Source of the DNA: Rothia nasimurium
GTDB taxonomy: Bacteria; Actinomycetota; Actinomycetes; Actinomycetales; Micrococcaceae
DNA length: 64,000 nucleotides
Assembly (NCBI RefSeq): GCF_928382285.1
Contig: NZ_CAKMSS010000009.1
Coordinates: forward strand, 26,728-90,727
Direction: 5' to 3'
Positions within the stretch are counted from its first letter, which is position 1; every line of letters begins with the position of its first letter. Shown one piece after another: positions 18,504 to 27,943 of this stretch. Below the pieces are notes generated by a model that did no database searches, was not told where the DNA came from, and worked only from the letters and a program-made list of their open reading frames with translations. A program made the translations under genes and the position numbers.

Positions 18504-18680
18504 TTAAGTTTCATGCTTCACAGAAAGGACTGTTGCTAAAGTTGTAGAAACTCCGGTGATTGTTACGAGAATAAGGATGATGTACTTGTTAAAGGCAGTC
18601 GGATCAATAAAATACCATACCCCATAGAACAAAAGTGGAAGAGCAGATAATAAAGATATCCAGCGTAGTATATTTTTCAT
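18504..18680 (-). CDS. Small two-helix membrane protein, candidate partner of the secreted protein
   Basis: A 58-residue protein with two hydrophobic helices (WISLLSALPLLFYGVWYFI and YIILILVTITGVSTTLATVL). The start is the ATG with AAGGA nine bases upstream; a longer in-frame extension has no ribosome site. It follows the secreted-protein gene by 38 bases on the same strand and shares its low GC. Size, topology and position resemble immunity proteins of bacteriocins, but no sequence match supports this; the idea is inference only. Confidence 0.6.
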   Translation of the reverse strand: MKNILRWISLLSALPLLFYGVWYFIDPTAFNKYIILILVTITGVSTTLATVLSVKHET

Positions 18681-18718
18681 TTTATATTTTCCTTGATGGG
18701 CTACTGGTAAGATTTTAT

Positions 18719-19338
18719 CTACCGAGGTGTGCACCAGACGGCTGTGTTGTGAGCCCGATGAATATTAATTCCTCGCTGGTTCCAGTTGCAAATTAAAGAT
18801 GCGGCCGAGACAACCGCGAAAGCTGCTGCAAATCCACCTGCCACTACTGCTCCTACACCAGTTACCGAGGTAATGAATACTGCTACGGTAGAAATTGCTG
18901 CACCGCCAGCGAGTAGTGCTGAGAGTCTGTATGAGTTTATGTTATTTAACCAGAGCGTCTGACCCCACCAGTGGAAGATAACGCCACCGCCAGCTGACTG
19001 AATTTCATTTCCAGTAGCCTTCGCATGCTGGGGGAGATTGGATAGCGCTTCGCGGCGTTCTTGATTGGATTTGGTGAGAATCTGCTGCAAAATCGCCTTA
19101 TCTGCGGGGGAAAGATTTGAATCGCTCCTGATTGAGAAATCTCCCATCAGCCCAGTGGTAACATGTCGGTCGTAGCGGTTAATTTGTTCGTCTGAGATGT
19201 CGGTAAGGCGAGTGTCGGCCGTTGTTGCGATTGTGCTGGTGGATTCTACCGCATTAGCGCTTGTGAATCCCCCCCGGATAGTAGACCCGCGAGAATCAGC
19301 GTGGTTGCCAGGGTTTTCTGAGTGGTTGTAGCTTTCAT
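18719..19338 (-). pseudogene. Secreted hydrophobic protein, interrupted at a G7 tract (pseudogene or phase-variable)
   Basis: The gene starts at an ATG with AAGGAG six bases upstream and begins MKATTTQKTLATTLILAGLLS, a signal peptide. At a run of seven G (19269-19275) the frame shifts and stops ten codons later. With eight G (or five) it would continue as FTSANAVESTS... for about 180 more residues to the stop at 18719. A likely signal cleavage site is SANA just after the tract. The mature part has a helical middle, then a hydrophobic glycine/alanine-rich region (about 60 residues) and a C-terminus with two Cys. That layout resembles pore-forming or bacteriocin-like proteins, but I recognise no family. 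A sequencing error in the G run would also explain it. Confidence 0.7.
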
Positions 19339-19391
19339 AGCCTACTCCTTTAGTGCTTGACCAGCCGGTTGGCTGAATTTGGGGGTAAAGA

Positions 19392-19419
19392 AGATGTGAT
19401 GTACAGCAATACTATATTG
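19392..19419 (-). promoter_or_regulatory. Likely promoter of the secreted-protein gene
   Basis: On the minus strand TTGTTG and TATAGT are 16 bases apart, followed by an AT-rich region and about 55 bases of leader before the ATG. The 230-base gap to lysC holds this promoter and the lysC terminator. Confidence 0.4.
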
Positions 19420-19494
19420 GTCTATATATTCCCAACAAGTCTTTGGGTGGAAAATATAGAAAATTTTTTATAAGCCCTTGAAATGGGCAAAAGC

Positions 19495-19537
19495 CGGGCC
19501 CCGGGCCAGCAGCGTGGTGCTGCCAGCCCGGGGCCCG
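19495..19537. terminator. GC-rich hairpin after lysC
   Basis: CGGGCCCCGGGC pairs with GCCCGGGGCCCG, and inside it CAGCA pairs with TGCTG. It lies about 30 bases past the lysC stop. No T-run follows, so it is a strong hairpin rather than a classical intrinsic terminator. Confidence 0.7.
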
Positions 19538-19568
19538 AGCGTCCTCGCGGACAAGCCTAGTTCACGAC

Positions 19569-20858
19569 CTAGCGGCCGGTACCACCGTAAACGGTAGCCT
19601 CACCCTCGGTATCAAGGTCAAAAGCTGAGTGCACAGCGCGCACAGCCTCATCAAGCTTCTCAATATCGGTGATAACCGAAATACGAATCTCAGAGGTAGA
19701 AATCATTTCGATATTCACACCGGCGGTGCTCAGCGCATCAAAGAACTTAAAGGACACGCCGGGGTTAGACTTCATACCCGCACCCACCAGCGACAGCTTA
19801 CCGATGGACTCGTTGTACTGGACCTCTTCAAAGCCCAGCTCAGCCTTCTTAGCTTCAAGCGCAGCCAGAGCGGCAGCGCCCTGGTCCTGGGGCAGAGTGA
19901 AGGAGATATCGGTGACGTCGGGGCGGTCGGTTGAGACGTTCTGAACAATCATGTCGAGGTTCACGTTGGTCTCATTGAGAATACCGAACACCTTGGCCGC
20001 GGAACCGGGCACGTCGGGTACACCAATAACGGTGACCTTAGCCTGGCTACGGTCGTGGGCGACGCCCGAGACGAGGGGCTGTTCCAAGGGGATCTCCTTC
20101 AAATTAGTTTCCATACCCTCATTGTCGGGGATAACGAGAGTGCCTTCAAGCTGTGAGAACGAAGAGCGAACATGCAGCTTCAGGTTGAAACGGCGCGCGT
20201 ACTCCACCGAACGCAGGTGCAGAATCTTGGCGCCGTTAGCAGCCATCTCAAGCATTTCTTCGCTCGTAACGGTATCGAGCTTGTGGGCGGACGGCACGAT
20301 ACGCGGGTCAGCGGTGAACACACCATCGACGTCTGAGTAAATCTCACAGACATCAGCATTCAGGGCTGCCGCCAGAGCAACCGCGGTGGTGTCTGAGCCG
20401 CCACGGCCCAGGGTGGTGATGTCACGGGTCTGGCGGTTCATGCCCTGGAAGCCTGCGACAACGGCGACGTAGCCTTCATCAAGGGCGGTACGAATACGCT
20501 CGGGGTTAACCTCAACCAGGCGGGCAGAACCGTGCACGCCGTCGGTAATCATGCCGGCCTGGGAGCCGGTGAAGGACTGGGCGCGGCCGCCCATATTGTT
20601 GATAGCCAGGGCCAGCACGGCCATGGAAATTCGCTCGCCGGCGCTCAGCAGCATATCGAGTTCACGCGAGGGGCCGGCGTTGGGGGTTACTTCAGCCGCA
20701 AGGTCGAGCAGTTCATCGGTGGTATCGCCCATTGCTGAGACCACCACGACGACCTCGTTGCCAGCCTTCTGCGTGTCCACAATACGGCGAGCTACACGCT
20801 TAATACCCTCGGCGTCAGAAACCGAGGACCCACCGAACTTTTGGACAATCAGGCTCAT
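19569..20858 (-). CDS. lysC: Aspartate kinase
   Basis: A 429-residue aspartokinase, first enzyme of lysine, methionine, threonine and diaminopimelate synthesis. The kinase domain opens with [14 protein letters not shown] and has [23 protein letters not shown] near residue 145. Two ACT domains fill the region after about 265 ([17 protein letters not shown], then [15 protein letters not shown]), where lysine/threonine feedback acts. In actinobacteria an internal start often yields a separate beta subunit from the ACT half. The usual partner asd is not next to it. It follows recR on the same strand, the normal actinobacterial order. Confidence 0.97.
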   Translation of the reverse strand: MSLIVQKFGGSSVSDAEGIKRVARRIVDTQKAGNEVVVVVSAMGDTTDELLDLAAEVTPNAGPSRELDMLLSAGERISMAVLALAINNMGGRAQSFTGSQAGMITDGVHGSARLVEVNPERIRTALDEGYVAVVAGFQGMNRQTRDITTLGRGGSDTTAVALAAALNADVCEIYSDVDGVFTADPRIVPSAHKLDTVTSEEMLEMAANGAKILHLRSVEYARRFNLKLHVRSSFSQLEGTLVIPDNEGMETNLKEIPLEQPLVSGVAHDRSQAKVTVIGVPDVPGSAAKVFGILNETNVNLDMIVQNVSTDRPDVTDISFTLPQDQGAAALAALEAKKAELGFEEVQYNESIGKLSLVGAGMKSNPGVSFKFFDALSTAGVNIEMISTSEIRISVITDIEKLDEAVRAVHSAFDLDTEGEATVYGGTGR

Positions 20859-21003
20859 TGAAACTTCTCCAGTGCAAAGGTGTTGAAGGTGCCGGGCATT
20901 TTCCGGCCTAAAACTATCGTAGGGGTGGGTGTCGCACTTGAACGATTTTTGCTCAAATGACGGGAATATAACGTGTGTGACGCTAAATTACAGACCCGTG
21001 GGT

Positions 21004-22113
21004 TTAGGTCCAGGGGTTCACGTAGGTCTTACCCGGAATCGGCGGAATCTCGGGGGCAACCGTGCGCAGCGGAGTCTTCTTGAGCTCTTCCAGCTTGGCC
21101 TCGTAGGCATCGCGTAGCTCTTCTGACTGCACGCCCTCACCGGCCTCTTCAGCCTCAAAGGCGGCGGCCGCCGCGAGTTCAGCCTTCTCTTCGGCAGATA
21201 GCTCACCCGGAATGCCCGCCAGCTCCTGTTCCAACAGCTCTTCGTTCAGGTCCCCCTGCTGCCCCTCAGCCGGGGACGGTTTGCTGGGAGCTGTGGGGGC
21301 GGCGTCCGGACGCTTCCCCCCGCCCTCCTGCCCTTCGGCAGGGGAGGGGGCAGCGGCGTCCTCGCTATCAAGATCATCGAACATGGAACCAGACCAGCGG
21401 GCCCGCGGGCCCTTAGCTGCCTGCTCCGCTGCGGCCTGCTGCTCCTTGGCCTCGGTTTCTGCCTCAAGGGCAGCCTCAAAATCTTCGGCGGGGTTAGCGG
21501 TCTCGGCGCGGGTGCCCTCGCTGATAATGCGGCGGCCTTCAAGGGCTCGGCCCAGGGTAATTTCGTCGGCGTATTCCAGGTCGCCACCCACCGGCAGACC
21601 CGACGCCAGACGCGATACACGAATACCGATGGGCACCAGCAGGCGAGAGAGGTAGGTGGCGGTAGCCTCGCCCTCAAGGTTGGGGTCCATGGCGAGAATC
21701 AGCTCGGTGATGCGCTCGTCCGACAGGCGTGCCACCAGCTCGCGGATGCGTAGCTGTTCCGGCCCGATACCGGCCATAGGGTTAATGGACCCGCCCAGCA
21801 CATGGTAGCGGCCGGTAAAAGAGCGGGTGCGTTCAACGGCCACCACGTCCTTGGACTCCTCCACCACGCACAGCACCGCCGGGTCGCGCTGCTCGTCGCG
21901 GCAGATAGCGCAGAGCTTGGTTTCAGAGACGTTGCCGCAGATCTCGCAGAAGCTCACAGTCTTTTTCACGCGCGCGATAGCGTCGGTGAGCTTGGCCATC
22001 TCAGAGCTTTCCGCATTCAGAATGTAGAAGGCGATACGCTGGGCTGACTTGGGGCCCACACCGGGTAGGCGGCCCAGCTCGTCAATCAGGTTCTGGACGG
22101 CACTCTCGTACAC
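21004..22113 (-). CDS. recR: Recombination protein RecR with long acidic C-terminal tail
   Basis: Residues 1-200 are standard RecR: helix-hairpin-helix ([17 protein letters not shown]), a four-Cys zinc finger (FCEICGNV...CAICRD) and a Toprim domain ([17 protein letters not shown]). RecR is usually about 200 residues, but this one has 369. The extra 165 are rich in Ala, Glu, Gln and Pro and end [15 protein letters not shown]. The tail contains two copies of a PSPAEGQ-type peptide, one encoded by a perfect-looking GGACGC palindrome (21308-21361). RecR acts with RecF/RecO in gap repair. It follows dnaX by 12 bases. Confidence 0.95.
   Translation of the reverse strand: MYESAVQNLIDELGRLPGVGPKSAQRIAFYILNAESSEMAKLTDAIARVKKTVSFCEICGNVSETKLCAICRDEQRDPAVLCVVEESKDVVAVERTRSFTGRYHVLGGSINPMAGIGPEQLRIRELVARLSDERITELILAMDPNLEGEATATYLSRLLVPIGIRVSRLASGLPVGGDLEYADEITLGRALEGRRIISEGTRAETANPAEDFEAALEAETEAKEQQAAAEQAAKGPRARWSGSMFDDLDSEDAAAPSPAEGQEGGGKRPDAAPTAPSKPSPAEGQQGDLNEELLEQELAGIPGELSAEEKAELAAAAAFEAEEAGEGVQSEELRDAYEAKLEELKKTPLRTVAPEIPPIPGKTYVNPWT
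21308..21361. repeat. GGACGC...GCGTCC palindrome inside recR
   Basis: A 54-base element whose ends are GGACGC and GCGTCC, with CCCCC/GGGGG and CCTGCC/GGCAGG stems around a TTC-type loop. Length and layout match the intergenic element at 59299. On the coding strand it encodes the Ala/Pro/Gly/Gln-rich stretch [16 protein letters not shown]. Confidence 0.7.
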
Positions 22114-22125
22114 AAAAACTCCTTG

Positions 22126-25100
22126 TTAGCCCTGGTGAAGGGGCTGTTCGTCAATTACTTTGCCGCCCAAAATCTTCTCAACGGCCCGCTGACCAATCAG
22201 CACGGACGACTCAAGGGCGGCGTCGTCGTCGCTGGGGGTGAAGTCCTCGGGGGCTTCCGCCGGGGCGGGTGCCTGCGCCTGCTGGACGGCCCGCTGGCCG
22301 GCCGCAATCTGCGCCGCGTGGCGCTCGCGGAAAGAGAGCTTCTTACCGCCGGGCTGTTGGGTGGTGGCCTGCTCTGCGGCTGGCTGGGGGCTGGCCTGCT
22401 GGCTCTGCGGTGCGGGAATTTGCTGTGCGGACGCCTGGGCCTGCGCCGCCTGCGCCAGGGGAGCACCGGGGGCGCTGGGCGCGCCTGCTAGGGGTGCGCC
22501 AGCAGGGGGCGCTGCCTGCGTAGCCTCAGCCTTAAGGTAGCCGATCCCGGCGACGTACTCGGGCTCGTCCTCGGGGGCATCGTCAAAGTAGCCGCCGTCG
22601 TAGTCACCGTACTCGTAGGCCACCGGGGGCTGGTTCTGTGTCGGTGCTTGGGCTGGCGCCTGGTTTGGGGCCTGAGCCGGTGCCTGCTCCTGGTGTTGAG
22701 CCTGGGGCGCGGCGCTACTTTCGCTCTTGGCCTCTTCTTGGAGGGCGGCGTTATCGGCGTCCTTATGCCCCTGCTCGGCCAGACCCTCACTGGTGGGGAC
22801 GGGCTCAAGGGAAACCGCGTGCGGGCTATCCTCGTGGGGCACCTGGGAGGCGGGGTCGGCGTCCTCTGACTCCTGGGCGGTGTCGCGTGCCAGGGCAATA
22901 TTCTGCTGTTCCTGGGGGCCGCGGGAGGGGTGCTGGGCCTTGGCGATTTCAACGGGGTCGGCCTCACCCTCAATCACGCGCAGACGCGGGGCTGATGGGG
23001 CCTGCTCCTCGGGGGCCTCGGCCGCATCGCCACTGGGGATAGCTGCTACCGACCAGGAGGTGACAGGGTTGTTCCAGTCATCGGGGCTCCAGGAGGGAGG
23101 CTCCGGTGAGCGGGGCTGGCCGTGCGCTGCCCAGGCCTGGTCGCCACCGCGCGGGCCCTCAGCAACATCGGCAGCGGGCTGCCTGTTCGCAGCCTGGGGC
23201 GCGGGGGCCAGGCTTCCGCCTGACGGGCCTGCCCCGCCGGGGCCGCCGGGACGTCCGCCGCCAGGGCGCCCACCACCGGGGTTATCGCCGCCGTCGCCGG
23301 GCTTCTTGATTTCACCGCGCAGCTGCACCTGCAGACCCAGCACCTGGAAGAGGGCCTGCTGAAGCTGGGGCAGGTACTCCTTGACGGCCTTAAGTACGGG
23401 CAGCTCGGCCCGCAGGAAGAGGGCTCCGTTTTCAAACTTGGACGGCTCACACAGGGCAAACTGGGCCCGGGCAAAGGGGGCGGGCACCTTGGCCACTACA
23501 TCGGCCCAGGAGTTCGCTACCATGTCGACCGTGTTTTCACCGGGTACCGGACGCGCTGGAGCCTGAGGCGCGGACGCCTGCTGCCCGGCCTGGACGGGCT
23601 GGGCGCTCTGAGGAGATTGGGCAGACTGCTGGGGCCCACCGAGTGGCGGAACACCCCGGCCTGCTAACGGGGCCCCGCTCAAGGGAGCGCCCGCTAAAGG
23701 AGCCCCAGCCAAGGGGGCAGCGGCTAGAGGCGCGCCACCCTGCTGGGCAGGAGCCTGAGTTTGCTGAACTGGCTGGCCCTGCTGGCTGGGCTGGTCTTGA
23801 CGTTGGGGCTGAGCCTGCTGCTGAGATTGAGCCTGCTGAGCAGGGGCTTGACCTTCGACGCCACCCTGCTGGGCTAGCTGCTGCCGGGCGCGTGCCAGGG
23901 GGCTGGCGGCGTCCGCACCGGTGCCAGACGCGGAACCTGCCGGTGCAGAATGACCGCCCGCGGGCGCAGGGAACTGCCCCGACGCCAGCTTGCGCTCAAG
24001 CCGATCAAGGCGGGCAGCTAGGTTGCCGACGCCCTGCTCCCCGGCAGCCAGCAGAATGCGGGCGCAGAGTAGCTCCAGGTGAAGCTGGGGGTTCATTGCC
24101 CCGCTCATCTCGTTCAGGGCTTCATTGGTGACGTCCGCAGCCCGCGACAGCTCAGCAGAACCCAGCTGCTCAGCCTGAGCGCGCATACGGTCGAGCTGGT
24201 CAGCGGCCAGGCCGCGTAGAATCGAACCCGCTGAGTCGGGCACGGCCTTCACAATAATGAGGTCGCGGAAGCGCTCGAGCAGGTCCTCTACAAAGCGGCG
24301 GGGGTCCTGGCCGGTCTGAATCACCCTATCGACCGAAGCGAACACCTCGGCGGCAGAACCAGAAGCAAAAGCATTGACAACCTCGTCGAGCAACTCGCCG
24401 TGGGTAAAGCCCAGCAGGGCAACGGCCAGGTCGTAGGAGATGCCCTGCTCGTCCGAGGCACCCGCCATGAGCTGGTCAAGGATCGACAGCGAGTCACGCA
24501 CCGAACCGCCACCGGCGCGGACAACCAGCGGCAGCACGCCATCGGCGACCTTAACACCCTCTTCGGCGCAGAGCTTAGCCAGGTAGTCCCCCAGAATCTG
24601 CGGGGGCACCAGGCGGAAGGGGTAGTGGTGAGTACGCGAACGAATAGTGCCGAGCACCTTGTTAGGCTCGGTGGTCGCAAAAATAAACTTAATGTGCGCC
24701 GGGGGCTCTTCCACGATCTTGAGCAGGGCGTTGAAGCCCTCACGGGTGACCATGTGCGCCTCGTCGATAATGAAAATCTTGTAGCGGTCACGCACCGGCG
24801 CAAAAGTAGCGCGTTCACGCAGGTCACGGGCGTGATCCACACCGCCGTGGCTGGCGGCGTCCATCTCAATCACATCGAGGGAACCGCCACCGTCGCGGGA
24901 AAGCTCCTTACAGGACTCGCACACACCACACGGGGTAGGAGTGGGGCCCTCAGCACAGTTGAGGCAGCGCGCCAAAATACGCGCCGAAGTGGTCTTGCCA
25001 CACCCGCGCGGCCCCGAGAACAGGTAGGCGTGGTTCACCCTGTTCTTCTCAAGGGCAGTCATGAGAGGTTCGGTGACATGCTCCTGCCCGATAACGTCGG

Positions 25101-25143
25101 CAAACGACTCAGGGCGATAACGGCGATACAGCGCAGTGCTCAC
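22126..25143 (-). CDS. dnaX: DNA polymerase III subunits gamma and tau
   Basis: A 1005-residue clamp-loader ATPase. The first 370 residues hold Walker A GPRGCGKTTS near 45, a zinc module with four Cys (CLNCAEG...CGVCESC), Walker B IIDEAHM near 124 and sensor 1 FATTEPNK. After that come long Gln/Ala/Pro-rich linkers, with APLAGAPLAGAPLSGAP repeats near 480 and a glycine-rich stretch near 640, around a short conserved tau-like region (NTVDMVANSWADVV). Tail length is far above the 600-800 common in the family. The start is GTG with GAAGG upstream. recR and lysC follow. Confidence 0.96.
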   Translation of the reverse strand: MSTALYRRYRPESFADVIGQEHVTEPLMTALEKNRVNHAYLFSGPRGCGKTTSARILARCLNCAEGPTPTPCGVCESCKELSRDGGGSLDVIEMDAASHGGVDHARDLRERATFAPVRDRYKIFIIDEAHMVTREGFNALLKIVEEPPAHIKFIFATTEPNKVLGTIRSRTHHYPFRLVPPQILGDYLAKLCAEEGVKVADGVLPLVVRAGGGSVRDSLSILDQLMAGASDEQGISYDLAVALLGFTHGELLDEVVNAFASGSAAEVFASVDRVIQTGQDPRRFVEDLLERFRDLIIVKAVPDSAGSILRGLAADQLDRMRAQAEQLGSAELSRAADVTNEALNEMSGAMNPQLHLELLCARILLAAGEQGVGNLAARLDRLERKLASGQFPAPAGGHSAPAGSASGTGADAASPLARARQQLAQQGGVEGQAPAQQAQSQQQAQPQRQDQPSQQGQPVQQTQAPAQQGGAPLAAAPLAGAPLAGAPLSGAPLAGRGVPPLGGPQQSAQSPQSAQPVQAGQQASAPQAPARPVPGENTVDMVANSWADVVAKVPAPFARAQFALCEPSKFENGALFLRAELPVLKAVKEYLPQLQQALFQVLGLQVQLRGEIKKPGDGGDNPGGGRPGGGRPGGPGGAGPSGGSLAPAPQAANRQPAADVAEGPRGGDQAWAAHGQPRSPEPPSWSPDDWNNPVTSWSVAAIPSGDAAEAPEEQAPSAPRLRVIEGEADPVEIAKAQHPSRGPQEQQNIALARDTAQESEDADPASQVPHEDSPHAVSLEPVPTSEGLAEQGHKDADNAALQEEAKSESSAAPQAQHQEQAPAQAPNQAPAQAPTQNQPPVAYEYGDYDGGYFDDAPEDEPEYVAGIGYLKAEATQAAPPAGAPLAGAPSAPGAPLAQAAQAQASAQQIPAPQSQQASPQPAAEQATTQQPGGKKLSFRERHAAQIAAGQRAVQQAQAPAPAEAPEDFTPSDDDAALESSVLIGQRAVEKILGGKVIDEQPLHQG

Positions 25144-25324
25144 AATAAACCTTCGGTTGAGTGCAGAAAAACTGAGCCCGGCCCAGGGAGAAAAGCAAGA
25201 GAAAGAATCAGGTGCTCGCCGCCCCGGGTGTGCTGGTTAACAGTGTAGTGGGGGTGGCTGACGTTTTAAGAACCGTGCGCGAAAGGCTTAAGCTGCTCCC
25301 GGCGTCCGCCCCGCTGTGCGTCAG

Positions 25325-25390
25325 TAGGGACCAGATTCCTCCCGAAATCCCTAACGCCCACACATACTATTGTGATTTTTCTGGTCCCTA
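25325..25390. repeat. Inverted repeat in the dnaX-SRP RNA gap
   Basis: TAGGGACCAGA (25325-25335) and TCTGGTCCCTA (25380-25390) are perfect complements 44 bases apart. The gap (25144-25418) holds no gene. The element may be a further member of the intergenic hairpin class, with a larger loop. Confidence 0.45.
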
Positions 25391-25418
25391 GTGGGGGGCT
25401 GGCAGATTTGGGCAAAAT

Positions 25419-25512
25419 AAAGACCCCCTACGCACCCGTCAGAGCCCAGATACCCTTGCTGCCTTCCGGCCCTGGGGGAGTTTTCCAAGATGACGCCACG
25501 TAAGGGGCTCCA
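25419..25512 (-). ncRNA. ffs: Signal recognition particle RNA (small bacterial type)
   Basis: The conserved domain IV core GGCCGGAAGGCAGCAAGGG is present on the minus strand, with the GGAA-type loop and asymmetric bulge that bind Ffh. The flanks pair end to end: GGAGCCCCTTACG at the 5' side with CGTAGGGGGTCT at the 3' side, giving a hairpin of about 94 nt. It partners Ffh for co-translational targeting. A -10 like box (TAGGGT) sits nine bases upstream. Exact ends are estimated. Confidence 0.9.
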
Positions 25513-25632
25513 ACAACTGTACCCTAAGCCGCCACGAAAAACAAAGGGCGGTAGAGAGAGCTTCTTAAATAAGGGCGGGGTGCCCGCGGGTGCGATGAGG
25601 GGAGGGCAGGCACGCCCGCCGCAGCTATGAAT

Positions 25633-25662
25633 TTGCGCGGACGCCCGGGCATGGGGTATGCT
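25633..25662 (+). promoter_or_regulatory. Promoter of tRNA-Ser
   Basis: TTGCGC and TATGCT lie 18 bases apart, about 50 bases upstream of the tRNA. Confidence 0.5.
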
Positions 25663-25711
25663 CGTATCTGTTCGCTTTCGTGAAGCTATGCAAATAGCTA
25701 AGCAACAGCCT

Positions 25712-25796
25712 GGAGGATTCGCCTAGCGGCCTATGGCGCACGCCTGGAACGCGTGTTGGGTTCACGCCCTCGGGGGTTCAAATCCCCCATCCTCCG
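25712..25796 (+). tRNA. tRNA-Ser (GGA anticodon)
   Basis: A class II tRNA. The acceptor stem is GGAGGAT/ATCCTCC with discriminator G; the anticodon loop reads CCTGGAACG with GGA; a long variable arm follows; the T arm is GGGGGTTCAAATCCCCC. CCA is not encoded. Confidence 0.97.
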
Positions 25797-25798
25797 CT

Positions 25799-25845
25799 GA
25801 AGCCGGTTTCATCGCCCACTTGATGAAACCGGCTTTTTCTTTTTA
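25799..25845 (+). terminator. Intrinsic terminator after tRNA-Ser
   Basis: AAGCCGGTTTCATC pairs with GATGAAACCGGCTT around an 8-base loop and is followed by TTTCTTTTT. The opposite strand also ends pnuC nearby. Confidence 0.92.
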
Positions 25846-26718
25846 GCTCTTGCGAGACAGCTTGGTCCAGTTGTACCAGCCGTAGACCGAGTTAGCGATA
25901 AAGCCCAGGTACATAGCCATAATGGCCATGTTGCCGCCGCCCTCCACCGTTGACCACAGGTAGATCTGCACGGCGTTCAGCACCAGCCAGCCGATCCACT
26001 GCTCGCGGAAGCGGTAGACCATCAGCACCTGCGAAATCAGGGCAATCACGGTGGTGAAGGCATCAACATAGGGCTGGTTGGACCCCCAGCCGTTCAACAG
26101 CACCCCGTAGCCCCATGAGGCCGCAGCCAGGAGGGCCAGGACGCCCGCGATAGCGGGTAGGGTCAGGCGGCGGGTCTGCACATCTAGCGGGGTGCCCTCG
26201 GCGGCACGTGCCAGGGCGGACGCACCGCCCTGCTCACGGGCGTCCGCGCCCCTAGTTCCGGTGCTGCTGGTCACGGCGCGGCTACCGGCCAGTTGCCCAG
26301 CCCCGTCAAAGGAGGCGCCGCCGAGCTCGTGCTGCTCCTTGGCTGCCCGCATGTTCTTGCGCCACATGTAGAGGCCCCAGAACTGGGTGAGCACGTAGAA
26401 GGCGGCGATGGTGATTTCACCGATGAAGTAGGCCTGGTAGGCCAGTACCAGGTAGGGCACGTTCTGCACGATGCCGAAGAAGTAGTTCGACAGGCGCCCC
26501 TTGCCCACCAGGATCACGCAGACCATGCCCGCAAAGGCGGTGATGAAGCTCAGCCAGCCCTCAAAGGCCACGGTGCTGACCACGACCTGCAGCAGAATCA
26601 GGGCGGGGAAGAAGACCTTCTCGAAGGGGCTGTAGCCGGTGAAGAGGTCGGTGTAGGTGGCCTTGGCAAGGCGGGCCAGGGGGTTGGCCGGGGCCTGGCC
26701 GGTGGTGGGTGCGCTCAT
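25843..26718 (-). CDS. pnuC: Nicotinamide riboside transporter PnuC
   Basis: A 291-residue membrane protein of the PnuC family, which lets nicotinamide riboside diffuse into the cell, where the NadR kinase traps it. Motifs include NYFFGIVQNVPYLVLAYQ, QFWGLYMWRKNM and SQVLMVYRFREQWIGWLV. It has about seven helices. Between helix groups, residues 115-170 are an extra hydrophilic Ala/Gly linker that contains a GCGGACGC...GCGTCCGC palindrome. It follows nadR after 30 bases; the pair makes a salvage route from nicotinamide riboside to NAD. Confidence 0.93.
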   Translation of the reverse strand: MSAPTTGQAPANPLARLAKATYTDLFTGYSPFEKVFFPALILLQVVVSTVAFEGWLSFITAFAGMVCVILVGKGRLSNYFFGIVQNVPYLVLAYQAYFIGEITIAAFYVLTQFWGLYMWRKNMRAAKEQHELGGASFDGAGQLAGSRAVTSSTGTRGADAREQGGASALARAAEGTPLDVQTRRLTLPAIAGVLALLAAASWGYGVLLNGWGSNQPYVDAFTTVIALISQVLMVYRFREQWIGWLVLNAVQIYLWSTVEGGGNMAIMAMYLGFIANSVYGWYNWTKLSRKS

Positions 26719-26748
26719 GATGAATCTTTCGGGTGACAGGGGTAGGGG

Positions 26749-27849
26749 CTAGGGGAGGAGGCGTTCGATAGCGGCCTTGGCCTGCTCGTAGCGCTCGGCG
26801 TAGTCGGCGCCGTCGAGAAGCACCAGGCGGTCAAGCAGCCCGGCTGCCTCAACTTCGGCCAGCATGATGCGGGAAATCTCGCTGAGGTAGTCATCGGAAT
26901 TGTTGGTCTGCGACCGGAACCCGTCGAGGGTGTAGCCAGAGGCCCCCACCGGCGGGATGAAGAGAATGAGATCCCAGCGGGCCTTGGCAATCAGGGAGTC
27001 GGCCAGGGGTAGGAGCTTGGCGTAGTCGGTCTCGCTCAGTTCGCTGGCGGGGTCGGCGGCGCTCATGGCGGCGTAGGCCTTGGTGACCATGGCGTCGGTG
27101 TCCATGAGGGTGAGCCCCCGGTTGCCGGGGCTGTCGATGGTTTCGCGGTTGAGGTTGAACTGGCCGGTGAGCACGTTCTGGTAGTCCAGCAGGTCGTAGT
27201 CCTCATCGCGGATGTTGGCCTCGACCTGGTAGACCCGCGCGTACTCGTAGGAGTAGGGGGCATTGTAGAGTTTGCCGAGGTCCTCTACCAGGGTGGTTTT
27301 TCCGCCTGAGGCAGCCCCCATGACCAGGACGTTGCGGGTAAAGAAACGGCGGAAGGGCGGGGCGATGAGGTCCCAGTGGGTCAGCGGGTTGGCCCGGATT
27401 TCCGGTTCGGACGCCGGTAGCTGGCAGGGTGCCAGGCGCGCGGCCTGCTGCCCGTCGGCATCCTGATGCCCTGCCTGGAAACGGGAGATGTGCTCATCAT
27501 CGAGTAGGTAGAGGCGTCGCTCGGCGCCCGCTGCAACGTGGGTAGCCCAGAAACCGTCCAGGGCGCTAGCCCAGGCCTCGGGTGTGCTGAGGTTAGTTTC
27601 GTCGAGGGAGTCGACAATCACCAGGGGGTCGTTCTTGAAGTGCTCAGACACGTAGCGGTAGCGCTTGGTGTGCTTCATGCCTGCCTGCTCCCCGGCGTCC
27701 TGCTGGGAACCCGCGACAATCACCAGGGTGCCGCCGGGGTTCTCCTTCTTGGCGCGCAGAATCTGGTCAATGTGGCCGCGGTGCAGGGGAGCGAAGCTGC
27801 CCACCACAAGCCCCACGTGAGAGCCGGTGAGCTGTTTTTTGTAAAGCAT
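26749..27849 (-). CDS. nadR: NadR-type NMN adenylyltransferase / ribosylnicotinamide kinase
   Basis: A 366-residue bifunctional protein. The start is the ATG with AAGGA six bases upstream. The N-terminal nucleotidyltransferase domain has GSFAPLHRGHI near residue 16. The C-terminal kinase has a P-loop, GAASGGKTTL, near 190. The helix-turn-helix of enterobacterial NadR is missing, so it is an enzyme only. A linker near residues 130-150 (HQDADGQQAARLAP) coincides with a degenerate GGACGC element. It lies directly upstream of pnuC in one operon. Confidence 0.92.
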   Translation of the reverse strand: MLYKKQLTGSHVGLVVGSFAPLHRGHIDQILRAKKENPGGTLVIVAGSQQDAGEQAGMKHTKRYRYVSEHFKNDPLVIVDSLDETNLSTPEAWASALDGFWATHVAAGAERRLYLLDDEHISRFQAGHQDADGQQAARLAPCQLPASEPEIRANPLTHWDLIAPPFRRFFTRNVLVMGAASGGKTTLVEDLGKLYNAPYSYEYARVYQVEANIRDEDYDLLDYQNVLTGQFNLNRETIDSPGNRGLTLMDTDAMVTKAYAAMSAADPASELSETDYAKLLPLADSLIAKARWDLILFIPPVGASGYTLDGFRSQTNNSDDYLSEISRIMLAEVEAAGLLDRLVLLDGADYAERYEQAKAAIERLLP

Positions 27850-27926
27850 GGTGTCCTTGGGTTGAGGCGGGCCGGGCGACCCGCGCATAGCCACGATTAA
27901 ACACCGCGCAGGCAGCTAAAGCAAAT

Positions 27927-27943
27927 AAGGTCAACATGACTTT
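27927..27943. promoter_or_regulatory. Candidate operator upstream of nadR-pnuC
   Basis: AAGGTCAACATGACTTT is a 17-base palindrome with GTCA/TGAC half-sites and flanking AA/TT, about 80 bases before the nadR start. The regulator is unknown. Confidence 0.35.
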
